Assembly (NCBI RefSeq): GCF_000156195.1
Contig: NZ_GG688326.1
Span: forward strand, 1-64,000
DNA: 64,000 nt
Direction of reading: 5' to 3'
From: Bacteroides finegoldii DSM 17565
GTDB lineage: Bacteria > Bacteroidota > Bacteroidia > Bacteroidales > Bacteroidaceae
The translations under genes were made by a program, and so were the position numbers. Shown piece after piece: positions 8,329 to 17,271 of the stretch (the stretch's first letter is position 1; each line of letters opens with the position of its first letter). Under the pieces are notes generated by a model. The model did no database searches, was not told the origin of the DNA, and was given only the letters and a program-made list of their open reading frames with translations.

Positions 8329-8907
8329 ATGGACACTCAGCAAATAGATGTTATGGTAGCCGACGCCTCACACGAGGTTTACGTTGACACTATTTTGGAC
8401 ACTATCAGAAAGGCTGCCGCAGTACGCGGAACAGGAATCGCAGAACGTACCCACGAATACGTAGCGACAAAAATGAAAGAAGGAAAAGCGATTATCGCAC
8501 TTTGTGGAGAGACATTTGCCGGATTTACCTACATCGAATCATGGGGGAACAAGCAATATGTAGCAACTTCCGGTCTGATCGTTCATCCGGATTTCCGTGG
8601 TTTGGGACTGGCAAAACGTATCAAACAGGCTTCTTTCCAACTGGCACGCCTCCGATGGCCGAAAGCGAAAATATTCAGTCTGACTTCCGGTGCGGCCGTA
8701 ATGAAGATGAATACGGAACTGGGCTACGTTCCTGTCACTTTCAACGAGCTGACAGACGACGAAGCTTTCTGGAAAGGATGTGAAGGATGTATCAACCACG
8801 ACATATTGGTTGCCAAGAACCGTAAGTTCTGTATCTGCACAGCCATGCTGTACGATCCGACAGACCCACGGAACATAAAAAAAGAACAAGAAAGAAATAA
8901 CATTTAA
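8329..8907 (+). CDS. GNAT-family N-acyltransferase in the arginine cluster
   Basis: The 192-residue protein contains a GNAT fold with the acyl-CoA binding pattern GLIVHPDFRGLGLAKRIKQA in the middle. The C-terminal part has a cysteine-rich stretch, GCEGCINHDILVAKNRKFCI. It lies 26 bp after argR and 12 bp before argG, so it belongs to the arginine transcription unit. That position suggests the first acylation of glutamate (acetyl- or succinyl-glutamate formation, as Bacteroides uses N-succinylornithine later in the pathway), but the substrate cannot be read from the sequence. A different amine acceptor is possible. Confidence 0.75.
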   Translation: MDTQQIDVMVADASHEVYVDTILDTIRKAAAVRGTGIAERTHEYVATKMKEGKAIIALCGETFAGFTYIESWGNKQYVATSGLIVHPDFRGLGLAKRIKQASFQLARLRWPKAKIFSLTSGAAVMKMNTELGYVPVTFNELTDDEAFWKGCEGCINHDILVAKNRKFCICTAMLYDPTDPRNIKKEQERNNI

Positions 8908-8919
8908 AATATACACACT

Positions 8920-10128
8920 ATGGAAGAAAAGAAGAAAAAAGTAGTGGTGGCATTCAGCGGCGGACTGGACACATCGTTCACCGTCATGTACCTCGCCAAA
9001 GAAAAAGGTTACGAAGTATATGCAGCTTGTGCCAATACAGGCGGTTTCAGCGCAGAACAACTAAAGACGAACGAAGAGAACGCCTACAAACTGGGAGCTG
9101 TGAAATATGTAACGTTGGACGTCACTCAGGAATACTACGAGAAGAGTCTGAAATACATGGTTTTCGGTAATGTACTGCGCAACGGCACTTACCCTATCTC
9201 AGTAAGTTCCGAACGTATCTTCCAGGCATTGGCAATTGCACGCTATGCCAATGAAATCGGTGCGGACGCCATCGCTCACGGTTCTACCGGAGCAGGTAAC
9301 GACCAGATCCGTTTCGACATGACTTTCTTAGTGCTGGCACCGAACGTGGAGATTATCACATTAACCCGTGATATGGCATTGAGCCGCCAGGAGGAAATAG
9401 ACTATCTGAACAAGCATGGTTTCAGCGCAGACTTCACCAAACTGAAATACTCTTATAACGTAGGCCTTTGGGGTACTTCCATTTGTGGCGGTGAGATTCT
9501 TGATTCCGCACAAGGACTGCCGGAATCGGCTTACTTGAAACACGTTCAGAAAGAAGGAAGCGAGCAGCTCCGTCTGACTTTCGAGAAAGGCGAACTGAAG
9601 GCTGTCAACGACGAGAAGTTTGACGACCCGATCAAGGCTATCCAGAAAGTGGAAGAGATTGGCGCAGCTTACGGCATCGGCCGTGATATGCACGTAGGTG
9701 ACACGATTATCGGTATCAAAGGCCGCGTAGGATTCGAAGCTGCCGCTCCGATGTTGATTATCGGTGCTCACCGTTTCCTCGAAAAATATACATTGAGCAA
9801 ATGGCAACAATATTGGAAAGATCAGGTAGCCAACTGGTATGGTATGTTCCTGCACGAAAGCCAGTATTTGGAACCTGTCATGCGTGATATCGAAGCGATG
9901 TTGCAGGAAAGTCAACGCAACGTAAACGGTACGGCTATCCTCGAACTTCGTCCGCTTTCTTTCTCTACCGTAGGCGTAGAATCCGAAGATGACCTTGTTA
10001 AGACTAAATTCGGAGAATACGGTGAGATGCAGAAAGGCTGGACGGCTGAAGACGCCAAAGGCTTTATCAAAGTGACTTCTACTCCGTTGCGTGTTTACTA
10101 TAATAACCATAAAGACGAAGAGATATGA
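8920..10128 (+). CDS. argG: Argininosuccinate synthase
   Basis: ATP-dependent enzyme joining citrulline and aspartate. The 402-residue protein has the N-type pyrophosphatase loop AFSGGLDTS at residues 11-19, and the second conserved block HGSTGAGNDQIRFD near residue 128. Later blocks YSYNVGLWGTSICGGE and GAHRFLEKYTLSKWQQYWKD are consistent with the full-length family. It ends in an ATGA overlap with argC, indicating coupled translation. It is followed in the window by argC and argD, while argH lies about 47 kb away. Confidence 0.96.
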   Translation: MEEKKKKVVVAFSGGLDTSFTVMYLAKEKGYEVYAACANTGGFSAEQLKTNEENAYKLGAVKYVTLDVTQEYYEKSLKYMVFGNVLRNGTYPISVSSERIFQALAIARYANEIGADAIAHGSTGAGNDQIRFDMTFLVLAPNVEIITLTRDMALSRQEEIDYLNKHGFSADFTKLKYSYNVGLWGTSICGGEILDSAQGLPESAYLKHVQKEGSEQLRLTFEKGELKAVNDEKFDDPIKAIQKVEEIGAAYGIGRDMHVGDTIIGIKGRVGFEAAAPMLIIGAHRFLEKYTLSKWQQYWKDQVANWYGMFLHESQYLEPVMRDIEAMLQESQRNVNGTAILELRPLSFSTVGVESEDDLVKTKFGEYGEMQKGWTAEDAKGFIKVTSTPLRVYYNNHKDEEI

Positions 10129-11093
10129 TTAAAGCAGGAATCATTGGTGGCGCAGGATATACAGCAGGCGAATTAATCCGTCTGCTACTCAACCATCCGG
10201 AAACCGAAATCGTATTTATCAACAGCAGCAGTAATGCCGGAAACAAAATTACCGACGTACATGAAGGATTGTACGGTGAGACAGATCTGAGATTCACCGA
10301 TCAATTGCCTTTGGACGAAATCGATGTTCTCTTCTTCTGTACTGCCCACGGTGACACAAAGAAATTCATGGAAAGCCATAACATACCGGAAGACTTGAAG
10401 ATTATCGACCTTTCCATGGATTACCGCATCAAAAGTGACGATCATGACTTCATCTACGGACTGCCGGAACTGAACCGCCGCGCCACCTGTACGGCGAAGC
10501 ACGTAGCCAATCCCGGTTGTTTTGCAACCTGTATCCAGCTTGGCTTGCTTCCGCTAGCCAAGAATCTGATGTTGACAGACGACGTGATGGTAAATGCCAT
10601 TACAGGAAGTACCGGAGCCGGCGTAAAACCGGGAGCTACCAGTCATTTCAGCTGGAGAAACAATAATATGAGTGTGTACAAAGCATTCGAACACCAGCAC
10701 GTGCCGGAAATCAAGCAGTCACTCAAGCAATTGCAGAACAGCTTCGATGCAGAGATTAATTTCATCCCGTACCGGGGCGACTTTCCACGCGGTATCTTTG
10801 CCACTCTGGTAGTAAAGACCAAAGTATCACAGGAAGAGATTGTCCGTATGTATGAAGAATATTATGCCAAAGACTCCTTTGTACACATCGTAGACAAGAA
10901 TATTGACTTGAAACAAGTCGTCAATACTAATAAATGTCTGATACATCTGGAAAAGCATGGCGACAAGCTATTGATTATCTCTTGTATCGACAACTTGCTG
11001 AAAGGCGCCAGCGGACAAGCTGTTCATAACATGAACCTGATGTTCAATCTGGAAGAAACCGTAGGCCTACGTTTGAAGCCGAGTGCTTTTTAA
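10125..11093 (+). CDS. argC: N-acyl-gamma-glutamyl-phosphate reductase
   Basis: NADPH-dependent reductase of 322 residues. The dinucleotide motif GGAGYTAGELIRLLLNHPETE opens the protein, and NPGCFATCIQLGLLPLA holds the catalytic cysteine (about residue 130). The C-terminal NLLKGASGQAVHNMNLMF is a family signature. Its start overlaps the argG stop by four bases, and argD follows 13 bp later. In Bacteroides the substrate may be the succinyl rather than acetyl derivative; sequence alone does not decide this. Confidence 0.95.
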   Translation: MIKAGIIGGAGYTAGELIRLLLNHPETEIVFINSSSNAGNKITDVHEGLYGETDLRFTDQLPLDEIDVLFFCTAHGDTKKFMESHNIPEDLKIIDLSMDYRIKSDDHDFIYGLPELNRRATCTAKHVANPGCFATCIQLGLLPLAKNLMLTDDVMVNAITGSTGAGVKPGATSHFSWRNNNMSVYKAFEHQHVPEIKQSLKQLQNSFDAEINFIPYRGDFPRGIFATLVVKTKVSQEEIVRMYEEYYAKDSFVHIVDKNIDLKQVVNTNKCLIHLEKHGDKLLIISCIDNLLKGASGQAVHNMNLMFNLEETVGLRLKPSAF

Positions 11094-11106
11094 AAATAAC
11101 AGAATT

Positions 11107-12228
11107 ATGAAATTATTCGACGTATATCCTTTATATAATATCAACATAGTCAAAGGGAAGGGTTGTCACGTTTGGGATGAAAACGGCACGGAATATCTGG
11201 ACCTTTACGGAGGTCATGCCGTTATCTCCATCGGACACGCACATCCGCACTATGTAGAAATGGTCAGTAGCCAAGTAGCAAACTTGGGTTTCTATTCAAA
11301 CTCCGTCATCAACAAGCTGCAACAACAGGTAGCCGAACGATTGGGAAAAATCTCCGGCTACGAGGACTACAGCCTGTTTCTTATCAACAGTGGCGCGGAA
11401 GCCAATGAGAACGCTCTGAAATTGGCTTCGTTCCATAACGGACGTACCAAAATCGTTTCCTTCAACAAGGCGTTTCACGGCCGTACGTCTCTGGCGGTAG
11501 AAGCCACCAACAATCCGTCGATCATCGCACCTATCAACAATAACGGTCACGTGACCTATCTCCCTCTGAACGACATCGACGCGATGAAGCAAGAATTGTC
11601 AAAAGGAGATACCTGTGCTGTGATCATTGAAGGGATTCAAGGGGTAGGCGGTATCAAGATACCGACCGCTGAATTTATGCAGGAACTCCGCAAAGCCTGC
11701 AGCGAAACTGGAACGATACTGATTCTCGACGAGATTCAGAGCGGATACGGACGTAGCGGTAAATTCTTCGCCCATCAATATTGTGACATCAAGCCGGATA
11801 TCATCACTGTAGCCAAAGGGATCGGAAATGGTTTCCCGATGGCAGGCGTCTTAATCAGCCCGATGTTCAAACCTGTATACGGACAATTGGGAACGACTTT
11901 TGGCGGAAACCACCTCGCTTGTTCTGCGGCTCTTGCCGTAATGGACGTCATCGAACAGGAGAATCTCGTAGAGAATGCGGCTAAGGTTGGTAACTACCTG
12001 CTGCAAGAACTTAAGAAATTCCCGCAAATCAAAGAAGTGCGCGGATGCGGACTCATGATCGGACTCGAATTTGAAGAACCGATCAAAGAGTTGCGTAGCC
12101 GTCTCATTTATGACGAACATGTATTTACCGGCGCAAGCGGCACGAATGTACTTCGCCTGCTTCCCCCTCTCTGTCTCAGTATGGAGGAGGCCGACGAATT
12201 CCTCGCCCGGTTCAAAAAAGTACTCTAA
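11107..12228 (+). CDS. argD: Acylornithine aminotransferase (PLP class III)
   Basis: Class III aminotransferase of 373 residues making N-acylornithine. Visible signatures are NSGAEANENALKLAS, AFHGRTSLAVEATNN, the cofactor block ILDEIQSGYGRSGKFFAHQ and the PLP lysine in ITVAKGIGNGFPMAGV, with GTTFGGNHLACSAALAVMD following. The frame continues upstream to 11083 inside argC, but the ATG at 11107 places MKLFDVYPLYNINIVKGKG at the start, as in the family. It ends the arg unit before a strong terminator. Confidence 0.95.
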   Translation: MKLFDVYPLYNINIVKGKGCHVWDENGTEYLDLYGGHAVISIGHAHPHYVEMVSSQVANLGFYSNSVINKLQQQVAERLGKISGYEDYSLFLINSGAEANENALKLASFHNGRTKIVSFNKAFHGRTSLAVEATNNPSIIAPINNNGHVTYLPLNDIDAMKQELSKGDTCAVIIEGIQGVGGIKIPTAEFMQELRKACSETGTILILDEIQSGYGRSGKFFAHQYCDIKPDIITVAKGIGNGFPMAGVLISPMFKPVYGQLGTTFGGNHLACSAALAVMDVIEQENLVENAAKVGNYLLQELKKFPQIKEVRGCGLMIGLEFEEPIKELRSRLIYDEHVFTGASGTNVLRLLPPLCLSMEEADEFLARFKKVL

Positions 12229-12260
12229 CCGCTCATATTGATTAATAAACAGCCAACGAT

Positions 12261-12315
12261 AAAAAGCAGCCTACCTCAGAATTTTATTTCTTATCCGGGC
12301 TGCTTTTTGTTTTTT
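12261..12315 (+). terminator. Terminator of the arginine unit
   Basis: Inverted arms AAAAAGCAGCC (12261-12271) and GGCTGCTTTTT (12298-12308) followed by further T residues form a rho-independent terminator 33 bp after argD. Confidence 0.85.
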
Positions 12316-12336
12316 CGCAATTAACCGTTACCTTTG
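12306..12336 (+). promoter_or_regulatory. proC promoter
   Basis: TTTG at 12306-12309, a 19-bp gap and TACCTTTG at 12329-12336 match the Bacteroides primary sigma promoter. It lies directly after the arg terminator and about 30 bp before the proC start. Confidence 0.7.
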
Positions 12337-12367
12337 TCTGTAACAATTCATTAAAAACAAGCGTCGT

Positions 12368-13141
12368 ATGAAAATAGCTATTATCGGTGCAGGCAACATG
12401 GGTGGTTCTATCGCCCGTGGTCTGGCAAAAGGAAGTCTGATAGAAGATTCAGACATTATCGTATCCAACCCCAGCGCCGGCAAGCTGGAACAGCTGAAGA
12501 AAGAATTTCCGAACATCTCTACAACTCACAATAACGCGGAAGCGGCAACGGGAGCGGACATCGTTATCCTCGCCGTAAAGCCTTGGTTTATGCAGCCGGT
12601 AATGCGCGAGTTGAAGCTGAAGGGCAAGCAGATACTTATATCCGTAGCCGCAGGAATCAGTTTTGAAGAGCTGGCACATTATGTGGTAGTACCAGAAATG
12701 CCGATGTTCCGCCTCATCCCTAACACCGCCATCAGTGAACTGGAAAGTATGACACTCGTTGCTGCCCGCAATACAAATGACGAACAAGACAAGTTCATCC
12801 TCCGGCTATTCAGCGAGATGGGCACAGTCATGCTTATCCCCGAAGACAAAATAACAGCCGCTACGGCGTTGGCTTCCTGCGGTATCGCATACGTTCTGAA
12901 ATACGTTCAGGCAGCCATGCAAGCGGGTATCGAAATGGGTATCCGTCCGAAAGACGCCATGACTATGGTGGCACAATCTCTGAAAGGAGCCGCCTCATTG
13001 ATTCTGAATAATGACACTCATCCCAGCGTGGAAATCGACAAAGTGACTACTCCGGGAGGAATCACCATCAAAGGAATCAACGAGCTGGAACATAACGGTT
13101 TCACCTCCGCTATCATTAAAGCCATGAAGGCCAGCAAATAA
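12368..13141 (+). CDS. proC: Pyrroline-5-carboxylate reductase
   Basis: Last enzyme of proline synthesis, reducing pyrroline-5-carboxylate with NAD(P)H. The 257-residue protein opens with the Rossmann motif IGAGNMGGSIARGLAKG; VILAVKPWFM and ISVAAGISFEEL follow, and the C-terminal signature region VTTPGGITIKGINELEHNGF is complete. It has its own promoter and is separated from argD by a terminator. Proline and arginine synthesis share glutamate as precursor, which explains the neighbourhood. Confidence 0.95.
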   Translation: MKIAIIGAGNMGGSIARGLAKGSLIEDSDIIVSNPSAGKLEQLKKEFPNISTTHNNAEAATGADIVILAVKPWFMQPVMRELKLKGKQILISVAAGISFEELAHYVVVPEMPMFRLIPNTAISELESMTLVAARNTNDEQDKFILRLFSEMGTVMLIPEDKITAATALASCGIAYVLKYVQAAMQAGIEMGIRPKDAMTMVAQSLKGAASLILNNDTHPSVEIDKVTTPGGITIKGINELEHNGFTSAIIKAMKASK

Positions 13142-13188
13142 TGGCTGCTGCAAATCATTAATCACTAACAAACTAATCACTAAATAAC

Positions 13189-13743
13189 ATGAATGATCAG
13201 ATTAGACAAATAGCAGAACGTCTCCGTGGATTGCGGGATGTGTTGGAATTGACCGCTGAGGACATCGCCCGCGACAGTGACATATCCGCCGAAGAATACC
13301 GGCTCGCAGAAACAGGCGACTATGACATCTCCGTCAGTATGCTGCAAAAGATAGCCCGCACTTATAACATAGCCCTTGATGCGCTGATGTTCGGTGAGGA
13401 GCCCAAGATGAGCAGTTATTTCGTAACCCGTGCAGGCAAAGGTGTCAGTATAGAACGTACGAAAGCCTACAAATACCAGTCATTGGCTTCCGGATTCATG
13501 AACCGCACCGCCGATCCCTTCATTGTGACCGTTGAGCCGAAAGGTGATGACGAGCCGATTCATTACAACAAGCACAACGGACAAGAATTCAACCTTGTGA
13601 TTGAAGGTCGTATGCTTATCAACATCGAAGGGAAAGAAATTATCCTTAATCAAGGAGACAGCATTTATTTTAACTCCAAACTTCCACATGGCATGAAAGC
13701 GCTCGACGGCAAAACGGTACGTTTTCTGGCTGTAATTATGTAA
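13189..13743 (+). CDS. XRE-cupin transcriptional regulator
   Basis: A 184-residue protein with an N-terminal XRE helix-turn-helix (about residues 5-60, with [20 protein letters not shown] and [20 protein letters not shown]) and a C-terminal cupin barrel ([20 protein letters not shown], then [17 protein letters not shown]). Regulators with this layout often sense a small metabolite. The acyl-CoA synthetase gene begins 7 bp later, so the pair is one operon, and regulation of that acyl-CoA ligase is the natural inference. Confidence 0.88.
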   Translation: MNDQIRQIAERLRGLRDVLELTAEDIARDSDISAEEYRLAETGDYDISVSMLQKIARTYNIALDALMFGEEPKMSSYFVTRAGKGVSIERTKAYKYQSLASGFMNRTADPFIVTVEPKGDDEPIHYNKHNGQEFNLVIEGRMLINIEGKEIILNQGDSIYFNSKLPHGMKALDGKTVRFLAVIM

Positions 13744-13750
13744 CAATATC

Positions 13751-15406
13751 ATGATAGAAAGATTTTTAGCAAAGACTAACTTTGCCTCACAAGAGGATTT
13801 CATCAAGAACTTAAAAATAAACGTCCCGGAGAATTTCAACTTCGGTTATGACGTAGTGGATGCTTGGGCTGCCGAGCAACCCGACAAGAAAGCCCTGCTT
13901 TGGACAAACGACAAAGGCGAAAGCCGACAGTTCTCATTTGCCGACATGAAACGTTATACGGATATGACGGCTTCTTATTTCCAAAGTCTGGGGATCGGAC
14001 GCGGGGATATGGTAATGCTGATTTTAAAACGTCGCTATGAATTTTGGTATAGCATTATCGCACTTCATAAACTGGGAGCGACCGTCATTCCCGCCACTCA
14101 CCTGCTGACAAAGAAAGATATAGTCTACCGTTGCAACGCCGCTGATATCAAGATGATTGTGGCTGCCGGTGAAGGAGTGATTCTCCAACATATCAAGGAG
14201 GCTATGCCCGACTGTCCCACTGTGGAGAAGCTGGTCAGCGTCGGTCCTGAGATTCCCGAAGGTTTCGAAGATTTCCATCAGGGAATTGAGAATGCCGCTC
14301 CGTTCGTACGTCCCCGCCATGCCAATACCAATGATGACATCTCACTGATGTATTTTACTTCCGGCACGACCGGCGAACCCAAAATGGTAGCACATGACTT
14401 TACCTATCCGTTGGGACATATCGTAACCGGTAGTTTCTGGCACAATCTGAATGAGGAAAGCCTCCATCTTACCATCGCCGATACCGGTTGGGGAAAAGCT
14501 GTTTGGGGAAAGCTCTACGGACAATGGATTGCCGGAGCGAATATCTTCGTTTATGACCACGAGAAATTTACTCCCGGAGATATCCTGCAAAAGATACACG
14601 ACTATCATGTCACTTCACTTTGCGCACCTCCCACCATTTTCCGCTTCCTGATTCATGAAGACCTGACGAAATACGACTTGTCCTCACTCAAATATTGCAC
14701 CATTGCAGGCGAAGCATTGAATCCGGCCGTATTCGATACCTTCAAAAAATTGACAGGTATCAAACTAATGGAAGGTTTCGGGCAGACTGAAACAACACTG
14801 ACCGTAGCCACGATGCCATGGATGGAACCGAAACCGGGAAGCATGGGACTGCCGAATCCTCAATATGACGTTGACTTGATAGACCACGAAGGTCGTTCCG
14901 TTGAAGCCGGAGAACAAGGACAAATCGTAATCCGCACCAGCAAAGGTAAACCCATCGGTCTCTTCAAAGAGTACTATCGTGATGCGGAACGTACTCGCGA
15001 AGCTTGGCATGACGGTATCTACTACACCGGTGACGTTGCCTGGAAAGATGAAGACGGTTATCTCTGGTTTGTAGGCCGTGCGGACGATGTTATCAAAAGT
15101 TCCGGTTATCGTATCGGCCCGTTCGAAGTAGAAAGCGCGTTGATGACGCATCCGGCAGTCATTGAATGTGCTATCACCGGTGTACCGGACGAAATTCGCG
15201 GACAGGTAGTAAAAGCTACGATTGTTCTTTCGAAAGACTACAAAGCCCGTGCAAGTGAAGAACTGATTAAGGAATTGCAGAATCATGTAAAAAAAGTGAC
15301 TGCTCCTTATAAGTATCCGCGTGTGATTGAATTTGTAGAAGAGCTACCTAAGACAATCAGCGGTAAGATCCGCCGGGTAGAGATTCGCGAAAACGATAAG
15401 AAGTAA
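13751..15406 (+). CDS. Acyl-CoA synthetase (ANL superfamily)
   Basis: AMP-forming acid-CoA ligase of 551 residues. The P-loop [17 protein letters not shown] is near residue 200, FGQTETTL near residue 340, [20 protein letters not shown] and [15 protein letters not shown] form the hinge and A8 region, and the C-terminal lysine motif [11 protein letters not shown] is present, so all catalytic elements are complete. The pattern resembles medium-chain or acetate/propionate ligases of gut bacteria; the acid used is unknown. It is translationally close to the XRE-cupin regulator. Confidence 0.87.
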   Translation: MIERFLAKTNFASQEDFIKNLKINVPENFNFGYDVVDAWAAEQPDKKALLWTNDKGESRQFSFADMKRYTDMTASYFQSLGIGRGDMVMLILKRRYEFWYSIIALHKLGATVIPATHLLTKKDIVYRCNAADIKMIVAAGEGVILQHIKEAMPDCPTVEKLVSVGPEIPEGFEDFHQGIENAAPFVRPRHANTNDDISLMYFTSGTTGEPKMVAHDFTYPLGHIVTGSFWHNLNEESLHLTIADTGWGKAVWGKLYGQWIAGANIFVYDHEKFTPGDILQKIHDYHVTSLCAPPTIFRFLIHEDLTKYDLSSLKYCTIAGEALNPAVFDTFKKLTGIKLMEGFGQTETTLTVATMPWMEPKPGSMGLPNPQYDVDLIDHEGRSVEAGEQGQIVIRTSKGKPIGLFKEYYRDAERTREAWHDGIYYTGDVAWKDEDGYLWFVGRADDVIKSSGYRIGPFEVESALMTHPAVIECAITGVPDEIRGQVVKATIVLSKDYKARASEELIKELQNHVKKVTAPYKYPRVIEFVEELPKTISGKIRRVEIRENDKK

Positions 15407-15428
15407 ATTATAAACAACTCTAATCAAT

Positions 15429-15467
15429 AGAAGAACGATATTACAGATGATGTAATATCGTTCTTCT
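15429..15467. terminator. Bidirectional terminator between acyl-CoA synthetase and GH28 genes
   Basis: A perfect 17-bp inverted repeat (arms 15429-15445 and 15451-15467, 5-nt loop) lies between two convergent genes, 22 bp after the synthetase stop and 50 bp before the GH28 stop. Confidence 0.8.
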
Positions 15468-15517
15468 CATATCTACCCAACAATAAAATTCAACAGAAAT
15501 AATATGATAGTTCCTGT

Positions 15518-17059
15518 TTATTTAAAACTCTCTTTTTTCCAATAATTATGTCCTTCAATAATATGACTGTTATTAGCTTTATAAAAATCCTTCACAGGAG
15601 TCATCTGAAAACAATCATTAATAATAGCATTATCGACATCTTCAAAAGTAACAATCGGTTGTTGGGTAACAGGATACTTCGATCTAACATTATTCAGAAC
15701 AATCTGCTTACACTTACTGAATTGCCACGGTGAACCAGTCTGCGAAGAGAAATCCACATTATCAAAACGAATATCTTCAGCAATATCAACTATAAATCCA
15801 ACCTCTGCCTTCATATTAATATTTGAAAAGGACAAGCCTTGTACGGGCATTTCTTCAATCCCTTTAATATAACCAATTTGCTTGATATCAGAACCTGTAA
15901 TATTGCTTAAATGAATGTTCCGGAAAACAGGAGTCCGCTCACTGACAGGCTCCATTTTTGACTCTTTATCATAGAACAAATCAAAAATGAAGGCATTCCG
16001 CTGAATATTCTTCATGACGATATTATCTACCCGAAGCTCTTCAACGACCCCTCCTCTCCCGCGCGAGGACTTTAGACGAATACCGGAATCTATACCATCG
16101 AAAACACAATTAGAAATTGTCACTCTCCTTACACCGCCTGACATTTCACTACCAATAACTACCCCTCCATGACCGGAAAGCATAACACAATTAGTTATCG
16201 TTATATTTTCACATGCCTTTCCATATTTCCGTCCATCAGCATCACGCCCCGATTTAATTGTGATACAATCATCTCCCACACTAATAAAACAATCAGAAAT
16301 ACGTACATTCCGGCAAGAAGAAGGGTTTATTCCATCCGTATTGGGACCTTTTGGATCTTTTGAGGGGTTATATATCGTCACTCCATGCACTGTTACATTA
16401 TCACAAAAAGCCGGATTTATGGTCCAAAAAGGAGAATTGACAATTCTCACATTCTCTATCAACACATTGTTACATTCATAAAACTGAATAAAAGGAGGAC
16501 GAAACATACGACGCTCTAAAGAAGGTTTATAATAATCCGAGATTTCCAGTTCTTCATTAGCCTCTTCCCACATTCGTTGTAGTTTATTCAAAGCAGGCAA
16601 TTTTCCTCCGTTTTTTTTAATCAGTTCCCGTGTTTCTTTCTCCCAGCTCCACCATTTAAATCCATTACCGTCCAATGTTCCACGCCCGGTTATAGTCAAA
16701 TTCTCCGCATCATGCGCATAAATCAGGGGAGACAAAGTATTCATCACTGTACCTTCCCAACGAATCTTCACAAAAGGAAGATAATCTTCAAAACGATCTG
16801 AAAAACGAAGAACAGCTCCGGACTCCACATACAAAGTTATATTACTTTTCATGTGGATAGTGGCTGTCAAATAAACACCTGCCGGGAAATAAATAGTTCC
16901 TCCACCTTCAGAAGATGCTTTTTCAATCGTTTGGTTTATTAACTCCGTACAAGATTCAATACCTCGGGGATCAGCTCCAAGCTCCTTCATATTAAAGGTA
17001 CGAGACCATGCGGTTACGGCTATAACAAGTCCCACTACACAAATAAATAGACGTTTCAT
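15518..17059 (-). CDS. GH28 polygalacturonase, secreted
   Basis: Hydrolyses alpha-1,4 linkages between galacturonic acid residues in pectin. The 513-residue protein begins with a signal peptide (MKRLFICVVGLVIAVTAWSR), then a right-handed beta-helix with Pectate_lyase_3-like start (ADPRGIESCTELINQTIEKA). All GH28 catalytic motifs are visible: NTD at 240-242, DD at 263-264, GHG at 296-298 and RLK at 328-330. It is divergent from the hybrid sensor gene and shares the upstream region that holds a copy of the putative operator. A TACTTTTG element on the minus strand (17103-17110) is its likely -7 box. Exo versus endo action cannot be told. Confidence 0.93.
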   Translation of the reverse strand: MKRLFICVVGLVIAVTAWSRTFNMKELGADPRGIESCTELINQTIEKASSEGGGTIYFPAGVYLTATIHMKSNITLYVESGAVLRFSDRFEDYLPFVKIRWEGTVMNTLSPLIYAHDAENLTITGRGTLDGNGFKWWSWEKETRELIKKNGGKLPALNKLQRMWEEANEELEISDYYKPSLERRMFRPPFIQFYECNNVLIENVRIVNSPFWTINPAFCDNVTVHGVTIYNPSKDPKGPNTDGINPSSCRNVRISDCFISVGDDCITIKSGRDADGRKYGKACENITITNCVMLSGHGGVVIGSEMSGGVRRVTISNCVFDGIDSGIRLKSSRGRGGVVEELRVDNIVMKNIQRNAFIFDLFYDKESKMEPVSERTPVFRNIHLSNITGSDIKQIGYIKGIEEMPVQGLSFSNINMKAEVGFIVDIAEDIRFDNVDFSSQTGSPWQFSKCKQIVLNNVRSKYPVTQQPIVTFEDVDNAIINDCFQMTPVKDFYKANNSHIIEGHNYWKKESFK

Positions 17060-17102
17060 TTATAGTTTTCATTTAAAATTTTACCAGTTCTAATTGTCAA
17101 AA

Positions 17103-17110
17103 CAAAAGTA
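17103..17110 (-). promoter_or_regulatory. GH28 gene -7 element
   Basis: TACTTTTG on the minus strand, 44 bp before the GH28 start. No TTTG stands at -33, as expected for an activator-dependent promoter. Confidence 0.45.
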
Positions 17111-17175
17111 CGAGGTATCTTCTCTCCTTATAGGGTAATAATTGTGCTTGATAGAGGATAGACAGGTGGATTAAA

Positions 17176-17195
17176 TATGCAAAAGCGTGCATTTT
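17176..17195. promoter_or_regulatory. Putative HTCS operator, copy A
   Basis: TATGCAAAAGCGTG followed by CATTTT, in the intergenic region between the GH28 gene and the hybrid sensor gene. The first 14 bases are identical to the copy upstream of susC (30131-30144). See the finding on the shared motif. Confidence 0.5.
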
Positions 17196-17240
17196 ATGTT
17201 CAATCACGGTTTTATATTTCCTTTTTAATCCAGTTTTATC

Positions 17241-17248
17241 TATTTTTG
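17241..17248 (+). promoter_or_regulatory. HTCS gene -7 element
   Basis: TATTTTTG fits TAnnTTTG and lies 23 bp before the HTCS start. The -33 element is not recognisable. Confidence 0.45.
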
Positions 17249-17271
17249 CTCTACACATAATTTATAATATC

